Origin: Neobacillus massiliamazoniensis
Lineage (GTDB): Bacteria; Bacillota; Bacilli; Bacillales; Cytobacillaceae
Reading direction: 5' to 3'
DNA: 64,000 nt
NCBI RefSeq assembly: GCF_001048695.1
Contig: NZ_CVRB01000001.1
Span: forward strand, 434,001-498,000
The number at the start of each line of letters is the position of its first letter. Position 1 is the first letter of the stretch. The position numbers and the translations under genes are program-made. Below are positions 1-11,128 of the stretch, piece by piece. Under the pieces are notes generated by a model, which was not told the origin of the DNA, made no database searches, and was given only the letters and a program-made list of their open reading frames with translations.

Positions 1-373
1 GCTGAATAGCTGTGAGCTTGGTGCCAAGGATTTCAACACCGCACTCTTCCAAAACGCCTGATTCTGATAACTCAACAGCTAAATTAAGACCCGTTTGACC
101 GCCTAGTGTTGCCAGAAGCGCATCCGGACGTTCCTTACGTATAATCCGGCTGACGAACTCAACGGTTAATGGTTCGATATAAACAGCATCGGCCATTTCT
201 GTATCGGTCATAATCGTTGCCGGGTTGGAATTTACAAGGATGACACGATAACCTTCTTCTCTAAGGGCTATACAAGCTTGAGCTCCTGCATAGTCAAATT
301 CTGCTGCTTGCCCGATGACAATCGGTCCTGAACCAATCACTAAAATGGATTTGATATCTTTACGTTTAGGCAT
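1..373 (-). CDS. carB: Carbamoyl-phosphate synthase large subunit, N-terminal part (cut by window edge)
   Basis: Reading leftwards from the ATG at 373, about 124 codons are visible before the window ends. The product starts [17 protein letters not shown], followed by [16 protein letters not shown] and the [10 protein letters not shown] segment, which are signatures of the first ATP-grasp half of the pyrimidine-specific synthase (PyrAB). With CarA it makes carbamoyl phosphate from glutamine, bicarbonate and ATP. The start overlaps the end of carA by 8 nt, so the two subunits are probably translationally coupled. Only the 5' part of the gene is present, so completeness cannot be judged. Confidence 0.95.
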   Translation of the reverse strand, partial: MPKRKDIKSILVIGSGPIVIGQAAEFDYAGAQACIALREEGYRVILVNSNPATIMTDTEMADAVYIEPLTVEFVSRIIRKERPDALLATLGGQTGLNLAVELSESGVLEECGVEILGTKLTAIQ

Positions 374-1457
374 GTGCTGTAACCTCCTGTTTGTTTGCTT
401 CCATCAGCGCAAGAAACTGCTCAAATAATCCATTTGCATCTTCCGGTCCAGGCGATGCCTCCGGATGATATTGAACGGTAAAAGCAGGATAATCTAAATG
501 TTTCAAACCTTCTACTGTTCCATCATTTAAAGCGATATGGGTTACTTCTAGTCGTGTATTTTTAATGGATGCTTCCTCAACTGTATATCCATGGTTTTGA
601 GAAGTAATAGCAATTTTGCCTGTTGCCAAATCCTTCACCGGATGATTCGATCCGCGGTGACCAAATTTCATTTTCGCCGTGTCTGCTCCGCAGGCAAGAG
701 CAAACAACTGATGTCCTAGACAAATACCAAACAGTGGAACTTGACCTAAAACTCCTTTAATCATTTCTATTGCCTCTGGAACATCTTTTGGATCTCCAGG
801 TCCATTCGATAGCATGATCCCATCAGGTCGTAATTGAAGAATTTCTTCCGAAGTAGTGTGGTAAGGAACCACAATTACATCACAATCGCGTTGGTTTAAT
901 TCCCGTAAAATCCCATGTTTCATTCCAAAATCCACGAGGACTACTCTTTTTCCTCGACCTGGGCTCGGATAAGGATTTTTCGTAGATACTTGCTTTACTT
1001 GATCCGTTGGGAGAGAGTTTGTACGTAATTTGTTTATTACCTCATCCGCATTTTCTTCAATACTGCAGATCGCTCCCTTTAATGTCCCATACTGGCGAAT
1101 CATTCTTGTTAACTTACGTGTATCAATCCCAGCAATCCCAGGAATATTCTTCATTTGAAAGTATTCATTCATGGAAAATTCGCTTCTCCAGTTCGAAGGA
1201 AAATCACAAACCTCTTTCACAATGAACCCTTTTACAGCCGGATAAATCGATTCAAAATCATCACGGTTAATCCCGTAGTTACCGATTAATGGGTAAGTTA
1301 GCGTAACGATTTGCCCACAATAGGATGGATCGGAAAGGATTTCCTGATAACCGGTCATACCAGTATTAAACACAATTTCACCAATCGTATCTGAGTTACT
1401 GCCGAACCCTTCCCCGATAAAAATGGTTCCGTCCTCTAAAATAAGCTGTTTTTTCAT
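366..1457 (-). CDS. carA: Carbamoyl-phosphate synthase small (glutaminase) subunit
   Basis: CarA/PyrAA releases ammonia from glutamine and passes it to CarB for carbamoyl phosphate synthesis. The class I amidotransferase domain is clear: GICLGHQ holds the nucleophile Cys, and [10 protein letters not shown] holds the His and Glu of the triad. The N-terminal half ([31 protein letters not shown]) is the CarA-specific domain. I use the internal ATG at 1457 rather than an upstream in-frame codon at 1481 because it gives the usual [10 protein letters not shown] start and overlaps the pyrC stop as ATGA. About 363 residues, normal for the family. Fourth enzyme gene of the pyr operon here. Confidence 0.96.
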   Translation of the reverse strand: MKKQLILEDGTIFIGEGFGSNSDTIGEIVFNTGMTGYQEILSDPSYCGQIVTLTYPLIGNYGINRDDFESIYPAVKGFIVKEVCDFPSNWRSEFSMNEYFQMKNIPGIAGIDTRKLTRMIRQYGTLKGAICSIEENADEVINKLRTNSLPTDQVKQVSTKNPYPSPGRGKRVVLVDFGMKHGILRELNQRDCDVIVVPYHTTSEEILQLRPDGIMLSNGPGDPKDVPEAIEMIKGVLGQVPLFGICLGHQLFALACGADTAKMKFGHRGSNHPVKDLATGKIAITSQNHGYTVEEASIKNTRLEVTHIALNDGTVEGLKHLDYPAFTVQYHPEASPGPEDANGLFEQFLALMEANKQEVTAHA

Positions 1458-2740
1458 GCTGTTACACATCCTTTTTCCCAAACTATTTTTCCTTCAGCTA
1501 TTGTAAGCACTGGCCAGCCTTTGCACGCCCAGCCTGCAAACGGGGTGTTTTTCCCTTTTGACGCAAACTCATCCGGATTGATTACATGTTCTTCCTCTAA
1601 ATTCAACAGGACTATGTCTGCAGGTGCCCCCACTTCGATTTTTCCAAATGGAAGTCCAAACGCTTCAGCCGGCTTCGTCGTTAAATAGGCAATTAATTCT
1701 TCAAGTGTAATGATGTTTTTCAAAACAAAATGTGTATAAAGTAGTGAGAAGGCTGTCTCTAAACCAACAATTCCGAAAGGCGCGAGTACCATTCCCTCTG
1801 CTTTTTCTTCAGCTGTATGCGGTGCGTGATCAGTTGCGATAAAATCAATCGTTCCATCGAGAAGTCCTTCTATCAACGCAGTCCTGTCAGCAGCATCTCT
1901 AAGTGGCGGGTTCATCTTATAATTGGTGTCAAGTCCTTTAATATCATCTTGAGATAATAATAAATGATGTGGTGTTACTTCGGCAGTGACATTAATTCCC
2001 GCCCGTTTTGCATCCCGAACAACGCGAACGGATTCCTTAGTGCTGATATGACAGACATGATAGTGACAGCCTGCAGCTTCAGCGAGCAGGACATCTCTGG
2101 CAATTTGCACCGATTCACAAACCGATGGAATTCCATTCAGTTCATTGTTTTTGGAAAATGACCCTTCGTGGACACAACCTTTATTAATTAAGGTGTTTTC
2201 TTCACAGTGGGCAACAATCGCCATATTGGCCTCTGCTGCTTTTCGCATCGCAGAAAGCATCATCGCAGCGGACTGGACGCCAACACCGTCATCCGTAAAT
2301 GCGAAGGCACCAGCATTTTTTAGTCCTACGAAATCGGTCAATTCTTGCCCCAGCTCTCTAACAGTAATCGATGCATATGGCAAAACACGAACACTTGCCG
2401 TTTGCTGGATTCTATTTTGCAGCCATCTCATTTGCTCTGTGGTGTCAGGCACCGGTCTCGTGTTTGGCATAGCAGCAACCGTTGTAAAACCTCCTCTTGC
2501 AGCAGCCATTGTACCTGTGGCAATTGTTTCCTTCCTTTCACCGCCAGGCTCGCGAAGATGGACATGTAGGTCAATAAATCCTGGAGAAACGAAGTAATTG
2601 GCTGCATCAATGATTCGATCAACATTTGTGTCCATTCCTGCTTCGATTTTTGCGATAAATCCATTTTCAAGTAATATATCAGACTTTTTTATTTCACCAT
2701 TAGACGTTAAGTAATTTGCGTTCTGTATAAGTATTTTCAT
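1454..2740 (-). CDS. pyrC: Dihydroorotase
   Basis: Zinc amidohydrolase that cyclises carbamoyl-aspartate to dihydroorotate in the cytosol. The metal-binding HxH is in [12 protein letters not shown] near residue 60, later ligands lie in AHCEEN and CHIST, and the catalytic Asp is in ATDHAPH. The start at 2740 ([11 protein letters not shown], about 428 residues) is preferred over an upstream in-frame codon at 2767 because AAGGAGG sits just before it. This start lies inside the 3' end of pyrB (41-nt overlap), and its stop overlaps the carA start by 4 nt, so pyrB, pyrC and carA look tightly coupled. Confidence 0.96.
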   Translation of the reverse strand: MKILIQNANYLTSNGEIKKSDILLENGFIAKIEAGMDTNVDRIIDAANYFVSPGFIDLHVHLREPGGERKETIATGTMAAARGGFTTVAAMPNTRPVPDTTEQMRWLQNRIQQTASVRVLPYASITVRELGQELTDFVGLKNAGAFAFTDDGVGVQSAAMMLSAMRKAAEANMAIVAHCEENTLINKGCVHEGSFSKNNELNGIPSVCESVQIARDVLLAEAAGCHYHVCHISTKESVRVVRDAKRAGINVTAEVTPHHLLLSQDDIKGLDTNYKMNPPLRDAADRTALIEGLLDGTIDFIATDHAPHTAEEKAEGMVLAPFGIVGLETAFSLLYTHFVLKNIITLEELIAYLTTKPAEAFGLPFGKIEVGAPADIVLLNLEEEHVINPDEFASKGKNTPFAGWACKGWPVLTIAEGKIVWEKGCVTA

Positions 2741-3644
2741 TTCTATTTCCTCCTTGAAGAATTTCAATCGACCTCTTTAGTACAGCCATACGGACAAATA
2801 CTCCATTTTCCATTTGTTTGAAAATCCTTGATCTATTGCATTCCACAAGGCTATCGGCAATCTCAACATCCCGGTTAACCGGGGCTGGGTGCATGATAAT
2901 ACTTCCAGCCTTCATCATTTTTTCTCTTTCTACTGTTAGACCAAATTGTGAATGATACTCATTTGCCGTAAAGCTTCCTTTTTGTTCATGACGTTCATGT
3001 TGAACACGGAGGAGCATCACAACATCAGCTTGTTGGATCGCGTAATCAACAGGCATGAATTTCGAAGCATCCAAGCTATTACTTTCAAACCATTCTTCAG
3101 GTCCAGAAAAAATTACTTCTGCCCCGAGCCTTGTTAGGGCATCTGCATTTGAACGTGCTACTCTGCTATGGCAGATGTCTCCAATAATGGCAATCTTTAA
3201 GCCTTGGAATCTTCCAAACTCTTGATAGATGGTCATCAGGTCTAGAAGAGACTGGGTTGGATGATGCCCACAGCCATCTCCCCCATTGATGATTGGTGTA
3301 TTAACACTTCCAATTAACTCATCAAAATAACGATCCTGCTGATGACGAATCACTATTAGATTTACACCGATTGACTCTAAAGTTCTTACAGTATCGTATA
3401 GAGTCTCGCCTTTTTGGACACTTGATGTTGATACTTCAAACGGGATCACCTCTAACCCTAATCTTCTTTCTGCCACTTCAAAGCTGCTCTTAGTTCTTGT
3501 GCTCGCCTCGAAAAATAGGTTGGCAGCAAACATTTGTCTTTCAGGCTTCCAAACCATTCCATCAGCAAATTTTTGTGCATCCGATAATATTTGATGAATG
3601 TCTTCCACCTTTAATTCGTTTGTGGTTAGTAAGTGTTTTTCCAT
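2700..3644 (-). CDS. pyrB: Aspartate carbamoyltransferase catalytic chain
   Basis: Joins carbamoyl phosphate and aspartate to make carbamoyl-aspartate. Family motifs are complete: STRTKSSFE (carbamoyl phosphate binding), HPTQSLLD, and HPAPVNRD near the C-terminus. No regulatory chain (pyrI) is visible, as is usual in Bacillus. It has 314 residues, slightly longer than the 304 of B. subtilis PyrB as I recall it; the extra C-terminal residues come from running 41 nt into pyrC, across the pyrC Shine-Dalgarno. A PyrR-controlled attenuator lies directly upstream. Confidence 0.96.
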   Translation of the reverse strand: MEKHLLTTNELKVEDIHQILSDAQKFADGMVWKPERQMFAANLFFEASTRTKSSFEVAERRLGLEVIPFEVSTSSVQKGETLYDTVRTLESIGVNLIVIRHQQDRYFDELIGSVNTPIINGGDGCGHHPTQSLLDLMTIYQEFGRFQGLKIAIIGDICHSRVARSNADALTRLGAEVIFSGPEEWFESNSLDASKFMPVDYAIQQADVVMLLRVQHERHEQKGSFTANEYHSQFGLTVEREKMMKAGSIIMHPAPVNRDVEIADSLVECNRSRIFKQMENGVFVRMAVLKRSIEILQGGNRNENTYTERKLLNV

Positions 3645-3670
3645 CTTTTCATCCCGTCCTTTCGTCTTTT

Positions 3671-3796
3671 GGCTAAAAAAATACCCTGACCAAATGATCA
3701 GGGTGCAAAAAATTTGTACTTTCGAAATCAGGTATGGACTTACCTTACTCCATTCCTGTTTTCATGTACTACACCCTTCTAAGCCTCTCTGGACTT
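3671..3796 (-). promoter_or_regulatory. PyrR attenuator between pyrP and pyrB
   Basis: Read on the minus strand, the PyrR-binding loop AGTCCAGAGAGGCT (3782-3795) matches the known consensus ARUCCNGNGAGGYU. About 80 nt later comes an intrinsic terminator with stem ACCCTGA/TCAGGGT (3683-3704) and a U-rich run at 3674-3682. By analogy with B. subtilis, UMP-bound PyrR stabilises the anti-antiterminator and allows termination before pyrB. The intervening antiterminator was not folded in detail. Confidence 0.88.
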
Positions 3797-3817
3797 TATT
3801 TAAAAGGTTCATATTGA

Positions 3818-5128
3818 CTATGCAGTTTTGTGATTTTCGGCAGATTCTTCTATATTAAACATATTTTCATCCACCTGCGGTTTTCCGGGAAGAATAAGGT
3901 TTAGCAATACACCGAAAATGGCTGCCAAGGCCATGCCTTGAATTTGAAATTTATCAGATACTTTAATAAATGCCCCGCCAATCCCGATGACGAGGATGAC
4001 TGATGAGATCACTAGATTTCGTTTGTCTCCAAAATCAATTTTACTATCGACCAGCATCCTTAATCCTGATGATGCAATAATTCCGAAGAGTAGAATCGAG
4101 ACACCACCCATAACAGGAGTTGGGATGGAATGAATCAGCGCAGTTATTTTGCCAATAAATCCAAAGACGATCGCGAAAATGGCTGCTCCTGCAATAACAT
4201 AAACACTATAAACTCTGGTAATGGCCAAAACTCCGATATTTTCACCATAGGTTGTTTTAGGAGGTCCGCCGATCAACGACGAAATTAGTGTCGCTGTTCC
4301 ATCGCCCAGGATAGAACGGTGAAGACCCGGATCTTTAATATAATCACGTCCTACAACCTTACTGAGAACCATTTGGTGTCCGATATGTTCTGAAATCGTT
4401 ACAACCGCAACCGGTGCCATTAGGAGAACTATATCCCAGGAAAATTTCACTTTATAGCTAACAAATGGAATAATAAATTGCGGCATTTCGAACCAGTGTG
4501 CTTTTAAAACTGGCTGGAAATCGACGATTCCCACGATTAATGCATAGATATAACCAATCACTATCCCTGCTAATATCGGGATGATACTTAACATTCCTCT
4601 TAGATAGATAGAGAAAATAATGGTTGCTGCGAGCGTTACTAATGCTACTGAGAAATGAAGCAAGCTATATTTTCCAGCAGCGTTATTCATGGCCATCCCA
4701 ACTGCCGTTCCTGAAAGGGCTAAACCGATGACAATGATAACCGGTCCTACAACAACAGGGGGAAGCAATTTCATTATCCAACGGTATCCTGCCATTTTTA
4801 TTACAAGGGCAACTATCACATAAACCAATCCTGCAATGAAGGTTCCTAACATCGCCGCACCCGGACCTCCAGCTGACTTGGCCGCAATGATCGGGGCAAT
4901 GTAAGCAAATGACGACCCTAGATAGGCTGGAACTTTCATTTTGGTAAGGAACAAAAATGCCAAGGTTCCAAGTCCACTGGAAATCAACGCAAGTGCAGGG
5001 CTTAATCCAACAAGATATGGAACAAGGATTGTAGCACCAAACATGGCAAATAGATGCTGCAGGCTAAGTGTCAGCCATTGGCCAGGTTTTGGAATGTCAT
5101 TTACGTCTAAGATTGGTTTACTGCTCAT
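3818..5128 (-). CDS. pyrP: Uracil permease (NCS2 family)
   Basis: Integral membrane uracil:H+ symporter of the nucleobase-ascorbate transporter family, 436 residues. Hydrophobic segments run through most of the protein. Family marks include LQHLFAMFGATILVPYLVG at the N-terminus and the substrate-region motif ISEHIGHQMVLS with GDGTATLISSLIGGPPKTTY after it. The ATG at 5128 has GGAGGAG upstream. It lies second in the pyr operon between two PyrR attenuators, the same position as in B. subtilis, which supports uracil rather than xanthine or urate as substrate. Confidence 0.95.
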   Translation of the reverse strand: MSSKPILDVNDIPKPGQWLTLSLQHLFAMFGATILVPYLVGLSPALALISSGLGTLAFLFLTKMKVPAYLGSSFAYIAPIIAAKSAGGPGAAMLGTFIAGLVYVIVALVIKMAGYRWIMKLLPPVVVGPVIIVIGLALSGTAVGMAMNNAAGKYSLLHFSVALVTLAATIIFSIYLRGMLSIIPILAGIVIGYIYALIVGIVDFQPVLKAHWFEMPQFIIPFVSYKVKFSWDIVLLMAPVAVVTISEHIGHQMVLSKVVGRDYIKDPGLHRSILGDGTATLISSLIGGPPKTTYGENIGVLAITRVYSVYVIAGAAIFAIVFGFIGKITALIHSIPTPVMGGVSILLFGIIASSGLRMLVDSKIDFGDKRNLVISSVILVIGIGGAFIKVSDKFQIQGMALAAIFGVLLNLILPGKPQVDENMFNIEESAENHKTA

Positions 5129-5166
5129 TCTTTTCTCCTCCGCATTGAATATATTATTATTTCTCT

Positions 5167-5265
5167 ATAAAAAAACCACTTTGTTCGTGACGGTACAAAG
5201 TGGAAATGAAGACGCCGTAAAAGTATACTTTCGGCTTTTTCCCCTTTGTCAGCCTCACAGGACCG
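5167..5265 (-). promoter_or_regulatory. PyrR attenuator between pyrR and pyrP
   Basis: On the minus strand the PyrR-binding loop GGTCCTGTGAGGCT (5251-5264) fits the family consensus. The terminator is a 9-bp stem, ACAAAGTGG paired with CCACTTTGT (5176-5203), followed by a run of T (5168-5175). It sits in the 157-nt gap between the two genes and should control read-through into pyrP and the genes beyond it. Confidence 0.9.
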
Positions 5266-5284
5266 CATTTAAAAGGGTTGCTAT

Positions 5285-5955
<671 letters not shown>

Positions 5956-5981
5956 ATTTAAAGGCTCATTAAACTATAGAC

Positions 5982-6010
5982 ATCTTACATTACTTTAAAG
6001 GTCATGTCAA
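5982..6010 (-). promoter_or_regulatory. SigA promoter of the pyr operon
   Basis: On the minus strand, TTGACA (6005-6010) and TAAGAT (5982-5987) are separated by exactly 17 bp. The -35 box overlaps the TGA stop codon of rluD. The predicted transcript starts around 5975, just upstream of the PyrR-binding loop. Confidence 0.85.
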
Positions 6011-6918
6011 CGATTATTTCGAAGTTGATCGAGCAAACTTTCAAATTCTGCAGGGAGCGGGGCCTCGAATTGTAAATATTCCTTTGTTCTTGGGTGATCA
6101 AATCCAAGGATTCCTGCATGAAGTGCCTGTCCGCCAATATCAAACGTTTTTTTCGGTCCATATTTCGGATCACCTGCAAGCGGGTAGCCTATATATTTCA
6201 TATGCACACGAATTTGGTGGGTCCTGCCTGTTTCTAATTGACACTCAATAAACGTAAAATCTTTAAATCGCTCTATCACATTAAAATGGGTGACCGCATG
6301 CTTTCCATTATCCACAACAGTCATACTTTGTCGATCTTTAGGGTCTCTGCCAAGTGGTGCATCAATCGTGCCAAATTCATGGGGTATAACGCCATGGACA
6401 ATCGCTTTATATTTTCTTGTTACTGTTTTTTCAACTAGCTGATTGACAAGACTTTCATGGGCCATATCATTTTTAGCCACCATTAAAAGACCTGAGGTAT
6501 CCTTATCAATCCGATGAACAATACCTGGTCTTAAAACCCCATTTATCCCCGATAAATCTTTGCAATGTGCCATTAATCCATTGACAAGGGTCCCTGTAAT
6601 ATGTCCAGGTGCAGGGTGTACAACCATGCCTTTTGGTTTATTGACGACCAATACATCTGAATCTTCAAAATATATGTCTAGGTTAAGGTCTTCTGGGACC
6701 ACGTCCAGCTCCTCTGGTTCAGGTATAATGATCTCGATTTGATCATTCAAGCTGCACTTATAATTGGTTTTGATTTTTTGACCATTAACAAGTACATGAC
6801 CATCTTTAATCCATTGCTGTACTTGTGTTCTTGACCATTCTTCATCTAAAGTTGAAATGACTTTATCGATTCGATCGCCATTTTGATCCTCAAGAATGGT
6901 GTGTTCCATTTTCTCCAT
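6007..6918 (-). CDS. rluD: RluD-family 23S rRNA pseudouridine synthase
   Basis: Counterpart of B. subtilis ylyB, directly upstream of pyrR. An N-terminal S4 RNA-binding domain (about residues 15-80, ending [10 protein letters not shown]) precedes the catalytic domain with [16 protein letters not shown], which carries the catalytic Asp; [20 protein letters not shown] is the second family motif. It isomerises uridines in rRNA; the exact target positions cannot be read from sequence. The start at 6918 has GAAGGAG upstream and overlaps the end of lspA by 29 nt. A second ATG, three codons on, is also possible. Confidence 0.92.
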   Translation of the reverse strand: MEKMEHTILEDQNGDRIDKVISTLDEEWSRTQVQQWIKDGHVLVNGQKIKTNYKCSLNDQIEIIIPEPEELDVVPEDLNLDIYFEDSDVLVVNKPKGMVVHPAPGHITGTLVNGLMAHCKDLSGINGVLRPGIVHRIDKDTSGLLMVAKNDMAHESLVNQLVEKTVTRKYKAIVHGVIPHEFGTIDAPLGRDPKDRQSMTVVDNGKHAVTHFNVIERFKDFTFIECQLETGRTHQIRVHMKYIGYPLAGDPKYGPKKTFDIGGQALHAGILGFDHPRTKEYLQFEAPLPAEFESLLDQLRNNR

Positions 6919-7387
6919 ATGATTTCTCCTTCATTTTCCTCTCATCACGAATCATTAGGATCATTAATAAAATGACACCAATGCATAATGCCGAATCGGC
7001 AATATTAAATACAGGAAAGTTATAGCCAAAAATAAAAGTATGAATAAAATCCACAACCTGCTTACGGATGACACGGTCGATAAAGTTACCAATGGCTCCT
7101 CCAAGCATCAATGCCAAAGAAACCCCTAACAACCAATTACCCTTTGCAGATTTTTGAATGTAATAAATAATTGCTACAATGACAACTATTGTAATAATAT
7201 AAAAAAGCCACATTCGTCCCTGTAATATTCCCCAGGCAGCCCCACTATTACGATGGGAGGTAATATATAACACATTATCAATAATGGGAATACTGTCACC
7301 GAAATTCATTCTGCTCACAATTAGCCATTTTGTAAATTGATCCAATAAAACAACAAATAAAGCAATTAAATAATAAAACACTAACAT
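6890..7387 (-). CDS. lspA: Lipoprotein signal peptidase (signal peptidase II)
   Basis: Membrane aspartyl protease that removes signal peptides from lipidated prolipoproteins. Four hydrophobic segments are visible, and both catalytic Asp motifs are present: [11 protein letters not shown] and [11 protein letters not shown]. The N-terminal DQFTKWLIV and [11 protein letters not shown] segments are also typical. 165 residues, normal length. It lies between ylyA and rluD as in B. subtilis; the RBS (GGGGGT next to the ATG) is unusually close. Confidence 0.95.
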   Translation of the reverse strand: MLVFYYLIALFVVLLDQFTKWLIVSRMNFGDSIPIIDNVLYITSHRNSGAAWGILQGRMWLFYIITIVVIVAIIYYIQKSAKGNWLLGVSLALMLGGAIGNFIDRVIRKQVVDFIHTFIFGYNFPVFNIADSALCIGVILLMILMIRDERKMKEKSYGENGTHHS

Positions 7388-7423
7388 ACCCCCATATCTG
7401 CCAATACTTACTTCCTTAGCATT

Positions 7424-7753
7424 TTAGCATATTATACTAAGAAAGGACAATGTAAGGTGAACGATAAAAGGATTAATTGCCTTACGATAGAAGCTATTTA
7501 ATTTTTTTGAATCGTTTATAGACTTAAGAGTCGGAATGTTTTTTATTAAATCAATTGGCATGATTTCCCCAGAAATTTCACATTTACCAAAGCTTCCATC
7601 ACTCATTTTTTTGATAGCGATTTTAATGTCTGTAAGTTCGTCTTCTAAAATACGGATGAACCAATCTGGATTTTGTTCCTTTTTTAATGAGTTTTCAATT
7701 TCAGCTTGTGTATGACGGAGTTCCAAAAACAGCTTTTCCTGCATGGCATTCAT
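7424..7753 (-). CDS. ylyA: DksA/TraR-type regulator YlyA
   Basis: 109 residues with an N-terminal helical hairpin (to about residue 50) and a short segment FGKCEISGEIMPIDLIKNIP that corresponds to the TraR/DksA zinc-finger region. Only one Cys of the usual four remains there, so it probably binds no zinc. Its position between ileS and lspA matches B. subtilis ylyA, a protein reported to influence SigG-dependent transcription in the forespore. The family call rests on position plus the KCEISGE..P..L...P pattern; the C-terminal tail is hydrophobic and not recognised. Confidence 0.75.
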   Translation of the reverse strand: MNAMQEKLFLELRHTQAEIENSLKKEQNPDWFIRILEDELTDIKIAIKKMSDGSFGKCEISGEIMPIDLIKNIPTLKSINDSKKLNSFYRKAINPFIVHLTLSFLSIIC

Positions 7754-7859
7754 AAGTTGTTACCTCCGTAATGATTTTGTCTTATTATTTCCGCAGTCCT
7801 TTATCTGACTCGAAAAAACATTTGACAACATCAACAACAATTAACGGAGGTGGAAATAA

Positions 7860-7986
7860 ATAAGAGGATGTCCTAAAACAAAGTGTCAGACCCATCAACC
7901 TTCAATTTATAGCTACTTTTAAAAAAAGCGGCTATATATTGAGTGTTAATCGAGAGGTCGGACCCTTTAGGGACATCCTCTTTTCA
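7860..7986 (-). terminator. Family C hairpin element downstream of ileS
   Basis: The ends AGAGGATGTCC (7863-7873) and GGACATCCTCT (7971-7981) are perfect inverted repeats, with further pairing of GTCAGACCC with inner GGTCGGACCC-like sequence. It lies immediately after ileS and before ylyA, so it likely ends the ileS transcript. Similar ends recur near 18950, 34380, 41990, 53945, 55130 and 57530. Confidence 0.65.
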
Positions 7987-7989
7987 GTA

Positions 7990-10761
7990 TTAGGCTAAAT
8001 CAGGATAGTGTTCTTTTATAACTTCCGCACAACGATGGCAGAGAGTATTATGGTCAGGGTCTTGACCCACTTCAGGAGTGACAATCCAGCATCTTTCGCA
8101 TGTTTCTCCTTCTGCTTTTGTAATAACAATGGCGGCAGTATCTAGTTTCAAGGCATTTTCCGGTGCTTCCTCATAAGAACCGACTACTTCAAAACCTGAA
8201 ACAATAAAGAGCTGCTTTACATTCTCATGAATGGAATCTAATAATTCTTTTGTTTTTTCATTAACATATAAAGTAACTTTTGCAGTTAAAGATTTACCAA
8301 TTACCTTTTGATTTCGTGCTTCTTCGAGTGCTTTTAGAACATCATCGCGAAGTTCGAGAAAAGCATTCCACTTTTCTTCCAATCCCATAGCATTTGCCAG
8401 CACTTGATATTCCGGCATGTCAGTAAGCTGTACGCTTTCTTCTTCAACCGAAGGTATAAATTTCCAAACTTCATCTGCAGTGTGTGAAAGGATTGGCGAT
8501 ACCAGCTTCGTTAAAGCAAGCAAACAATCATACATAACTGTTTGAATAGCTCGACGATCAGGGTGATCACTTGCCTCAATATATAGGATATCTTTAGCGA
8601 AATCAAGATAAAAAGAGCTTAAATCTAGTGTACAGAAATTGTTAACAGCATGATAAATAGAAGCAAACTCATAGTTTTCATACGCATTTCGTACATGCTT
8701 AATCAGCTTATTCAATTTCAAGAGCATGAATTGATCGACTTCCCGCAAGCTTTCATACGGAACCCTATTTTCCTTCGGATTAAAATCTGCCAAGTTCCCT
8801 AATAAGAAACGGAAGGTGTTGCGAATCTTACGATACACTTCAGCAACCTGTTTCAGGATGGCATCGGAAACGCGCACATCAGCCTGATAGTCAACAGATG
8901 CTACCCAAAGGCGTAAAATATCTGCACCAAGTTGATTCATAACCTTCGCAGGAACGACAACATTACCTAACGATTTACTCATTTTTCTTCCATCACCGTC
9001 AAGGGCAAAGCCATGACTTAATACTCCTTTATACGGTGCTTTTCCAGTAACCGCAACGGCTGTCGATAAGGAAGAGTTAAACCAACCACGGTATTGGTCA
9101 GAGCCTTCAAGATAAAGATCCGCAGGTCGGACTAATTCATCCCTTTCAAGGAGTACTGCTTGATGAGAAGAACCGGAGTCAAACCAAACGTCCATGATGT
9201 CAGTTTCTTTTGTAAAGGTCCCATTTGGACTTCCTGGATGGGTGAACCCTTCAGGTAATAAATCCTTTACGTCACGTTCAAACCAAATATTTGAACCAAA
9301 TTCACGGAATAAGGCTGAAACATGTTCAATGGTTTCATCCGTAATAATTTCTTCACCATTTTCAGCATAAAAGACCGGAATTGGTACACCCCAAACTCGT
9401 TGCCTTGAAATACACCAGTCTCCACGGTCACGAACCATATTAAACAAACGAGTTTCTCCCCATGCTGGTACCCATTTTGTTCCCTTTACCGCTTCGAGCA
9501 AATCATTTCGAAAATCTTTAATGGAAGCAAACCATTGAGCAGTCGCACGATAGATGACTGGTTTTTTCGTTCTCCAATCATGCGGATAAGAGTGAGTAAT
9601 GAACGACAGCTTTAATAGTGCTCCTGCTTCTTCTAAACTCCCGACAATCGGTTTGTTTGCATTATCGTAAAATAATCCTTCGAAGCCTGGCGCTTCGCTT
9701 GTCATAACGCCTTTGTCATCAACAGGGCAAAGGACATCTAAACCATATTTTTGCCCAACATAAAAGTCATCTTCACCGTGTCCTGGTGCTGTGTGAACAC
9801 AACCTGTTCCCGCATCAGTTGTTACGTGCTCACCGAGCATCACTAGCGAATCACGACCATATATCGGGTGGGACGCAACGACGTATTCCAATTCAGTTCC
9901 TTTTACTTTTTGGACTACAGAAGGGTCTTGCCAACCAATTTCTTTAGCAGCTGTTTCTAAAAGGGCTTCAGCAACTAAATACTTTTTCCCCTCTACGGAT
10001 ACGACAACATACGTTAAGTCAGGATGGACAGAAATACCAAGGTTTGCAGGAATAGTCCAAGGGGTTGTTGTCCAAATGATAATGTGCGTGTCGGAATCAA
10101 GCACATCTTTTCCATCTTTAACCTTAAAGGCTACATAAATTGACGCTGACCGCTTATCTTGATACTCAATCTCTGCTTCAGCAAGCGCAGATTCACTTGA
10201 TGGAGACCAATAAACAGGCTTAAGACCTTTATAAATATAGCCTTTTTTAGCCATTTCACCAAAAACCTTAATTTGTTGGGCTTCATATTCAGGCTTAAGG
10301 GTAATGTATGGATTTTCCCAGTCTGCCCGAACTCCGAGACGTTTAAATTGCGAACGCTGGTTATCAACTTGTTCAAGCGCATATTTAGTACATAGCTCAC
10401 GGAATTCTGCAACTGACATTTCTTTGCGTTTTACACCCTTATTGGTTAATGCCTGTTCAATCGGCAGTCCGTGAGTGTCCCATCCTGGTACATACGGTGC
10501 ATGGAAGCCGCTCATTGATTTATAGCGGACAATCATATCCTTGAGGATTTTATTTAACGCATGGCCCATATGAATATCCCCGTTTGCGTATGGAGGTCCA
10601 TCATGAAGGACAAAGATTGGTCTACCCTTCGTCCTTTCTTGTACCCTTTGATAAATATTCATTTTTTCCCACTTTGCCTGAATATCTGGTTCTTTTTGTG
10701 GGAGATTGCCACGCATCGGAAATTCCGTTTTTGGCATTAATAATGTATCTTTAAATTCCAT
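7990..10761 (-). CDS. ileS: Isoleucyl-tRNA synthetase
   Basis: Class Ia synthetase charging tRNA-Ile. The HIGH-type motif is in [16 protein letters not shown], the KMSKS loop is [10 protein letters not shown], the CP1 editing domain lies between them, and the C-terminal zinc finger is built from CERC and CHRC. About 923 residues from the ATG at 10761 ([18 protein letters not shown]), which has GGAGG at good spacing; the in-frame ATG five codons upstream contains that RBS. Eubacterial (mupirocin-sensitive type) by its overall motifs. Controlled by an upstream T-box. Confidence 0.97.
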   Translation of the reverse strand: MEFKDTLLMPKTEFPMRGNLPQKEPDIQAKWEKMNIYQRVQERTKGRPIFVLHDGPPYANGDIHMGHALNKILKDMIVRYKSMSGFHAPYVPGWDTHGLPIEQALTNKGVKRKEMSVAEFRELCTKYALEQVDNQRSQFKRLGVRADWENPYITLKPEYEAQQIKVFGEMAKKGYIYKGLKPVYWSPSSESALAEAEIEYQDKRSASIYVAFKVKDGKDVLDSDTHIIIWTTTPWTIPANLGISVHPDLTYVVVSVEGKKYLVAEALLETAAKEIGWQDPSVVQKVKGTELEYVVASHPIYGRDSLVMLGEHVTTDAGTGCVHTAPGHGEDDFYVGQKYGLDVLCPVDDKGVMTSEAPGFEGLFYDNANKPIVGSLEEAGALLKLSFITHSYPHDWRTKKPVIYRATAQWFASIKDFRNDLLEAVKGTKWVPAWGETRLFNMVRDRGDWCISRQRVWGVPIPVFYAENGEEIITDETIEHVSALFREFGSNIWFERDVKDLLPEGFTHPGSPNGTFTKETDIMDVWFDSGSSHQAVLLERDELVRPADLYLEGSDQYRGWFNSSLSTAVAVTGKAPYKGVLSHGFALDGDGRKMSKSLGNVVVPAKVMNQLGADILRLWVASVDYQADVRVSDAILKQVAEVYRKIRNTFRFLLGNLADFNPKENRVPYESLREVDQFMLLKLNKLIKHVRNAYENYEFASIYHAVNNFCTLDLSSFYLDFAKDILYIEASDHPDRRAIQTVMYDCLLALTKLVSPILSHTADEVWKFIPSVEEESVQLTDMPEYQVLANAMGLEEKWNAFLELRDDVLKALEEARNQKVIGKSLTAKVTLYVNEKTKELLDSIHENVKQLFIVSGFEVVGSYEEAPENALKLDTAAIVITKAEGETCERCWIVTPEVGQDPDHNTLCHRCAEVIKEHYPDLA

Positions 10762-10814
10762 CTTTTCTTCCTCCATTATTTCTAATAGTACAAATCAGAT
10801 TAGACATTTTTCCA

Positions 10815-11095
10815 TAAAAAAACCTTCTCGTCCCAAAATAGGGACGAGAAGGTTTATTCCCGCGGTACCACCCTAATAGAAAAGTACGAAGCTTCGTACC
10901 ATCCTCTTAGCATTCGTAACGTGAATGATCCGCCATAAGCCTACTATCACAAAAAGTGAGTTCGACCTGGAACTCAAGGGTGATTTTCCAATTTATCACT
11001 TTACCGAGCTTTCACCATCCTCGATTCGCTAATAAAAGCAAAAGAAAATTGTACTCTCCCTATCAACGCCATGTCCATTCTATTTTACTTGTTAA
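10815..11095 (-). promoter_or_regulatory. T-box riboswitch, isoleucine specific, upstream of ileS
   Basis: Minus-strand reading shows the T-box sequence AGGGTGGTACCGCGGG (complement of 10859-10874), then a strong terminator stem AACCTTCTCGTCCC/GGGACGAGAAGGTT (10821-10854) with a T run before 10821. A likely specifier codon ATC (Ile; 10982-10984) lies on the 3' side of stem I, in the context GAAAATCACCC. Uncharged tRNA-Ile would favour the antiterminator and ileS expression. The specifier was chosen by context, without folding software. Confidence 0.92.
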
Positions 11096-11098
11096 CAA

Positions 11099-11128
11099 AT
11101 TATATGCGATTCACGTCACATTCGTCAA
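11099..11128 (-). promoter_or_regulatory. SigA promoter of the ileS T-box leader
   Basis: TTGACG (11123-11128) and TATAAT (11099-11104) on the minus strand, with an 18-bp spacer. The -35 box overlaps the TGA stop of divIVA, the same economy as at the rluD/pyrR junction. Confidence 0.8.

Noticed and set aside
2145..2597. 150-codon plus-strand ORF opposite pyrC
   Set aside because: A shadow of the highly conserved pyrC frame; no RBS, composition typical of antisense ORFs.
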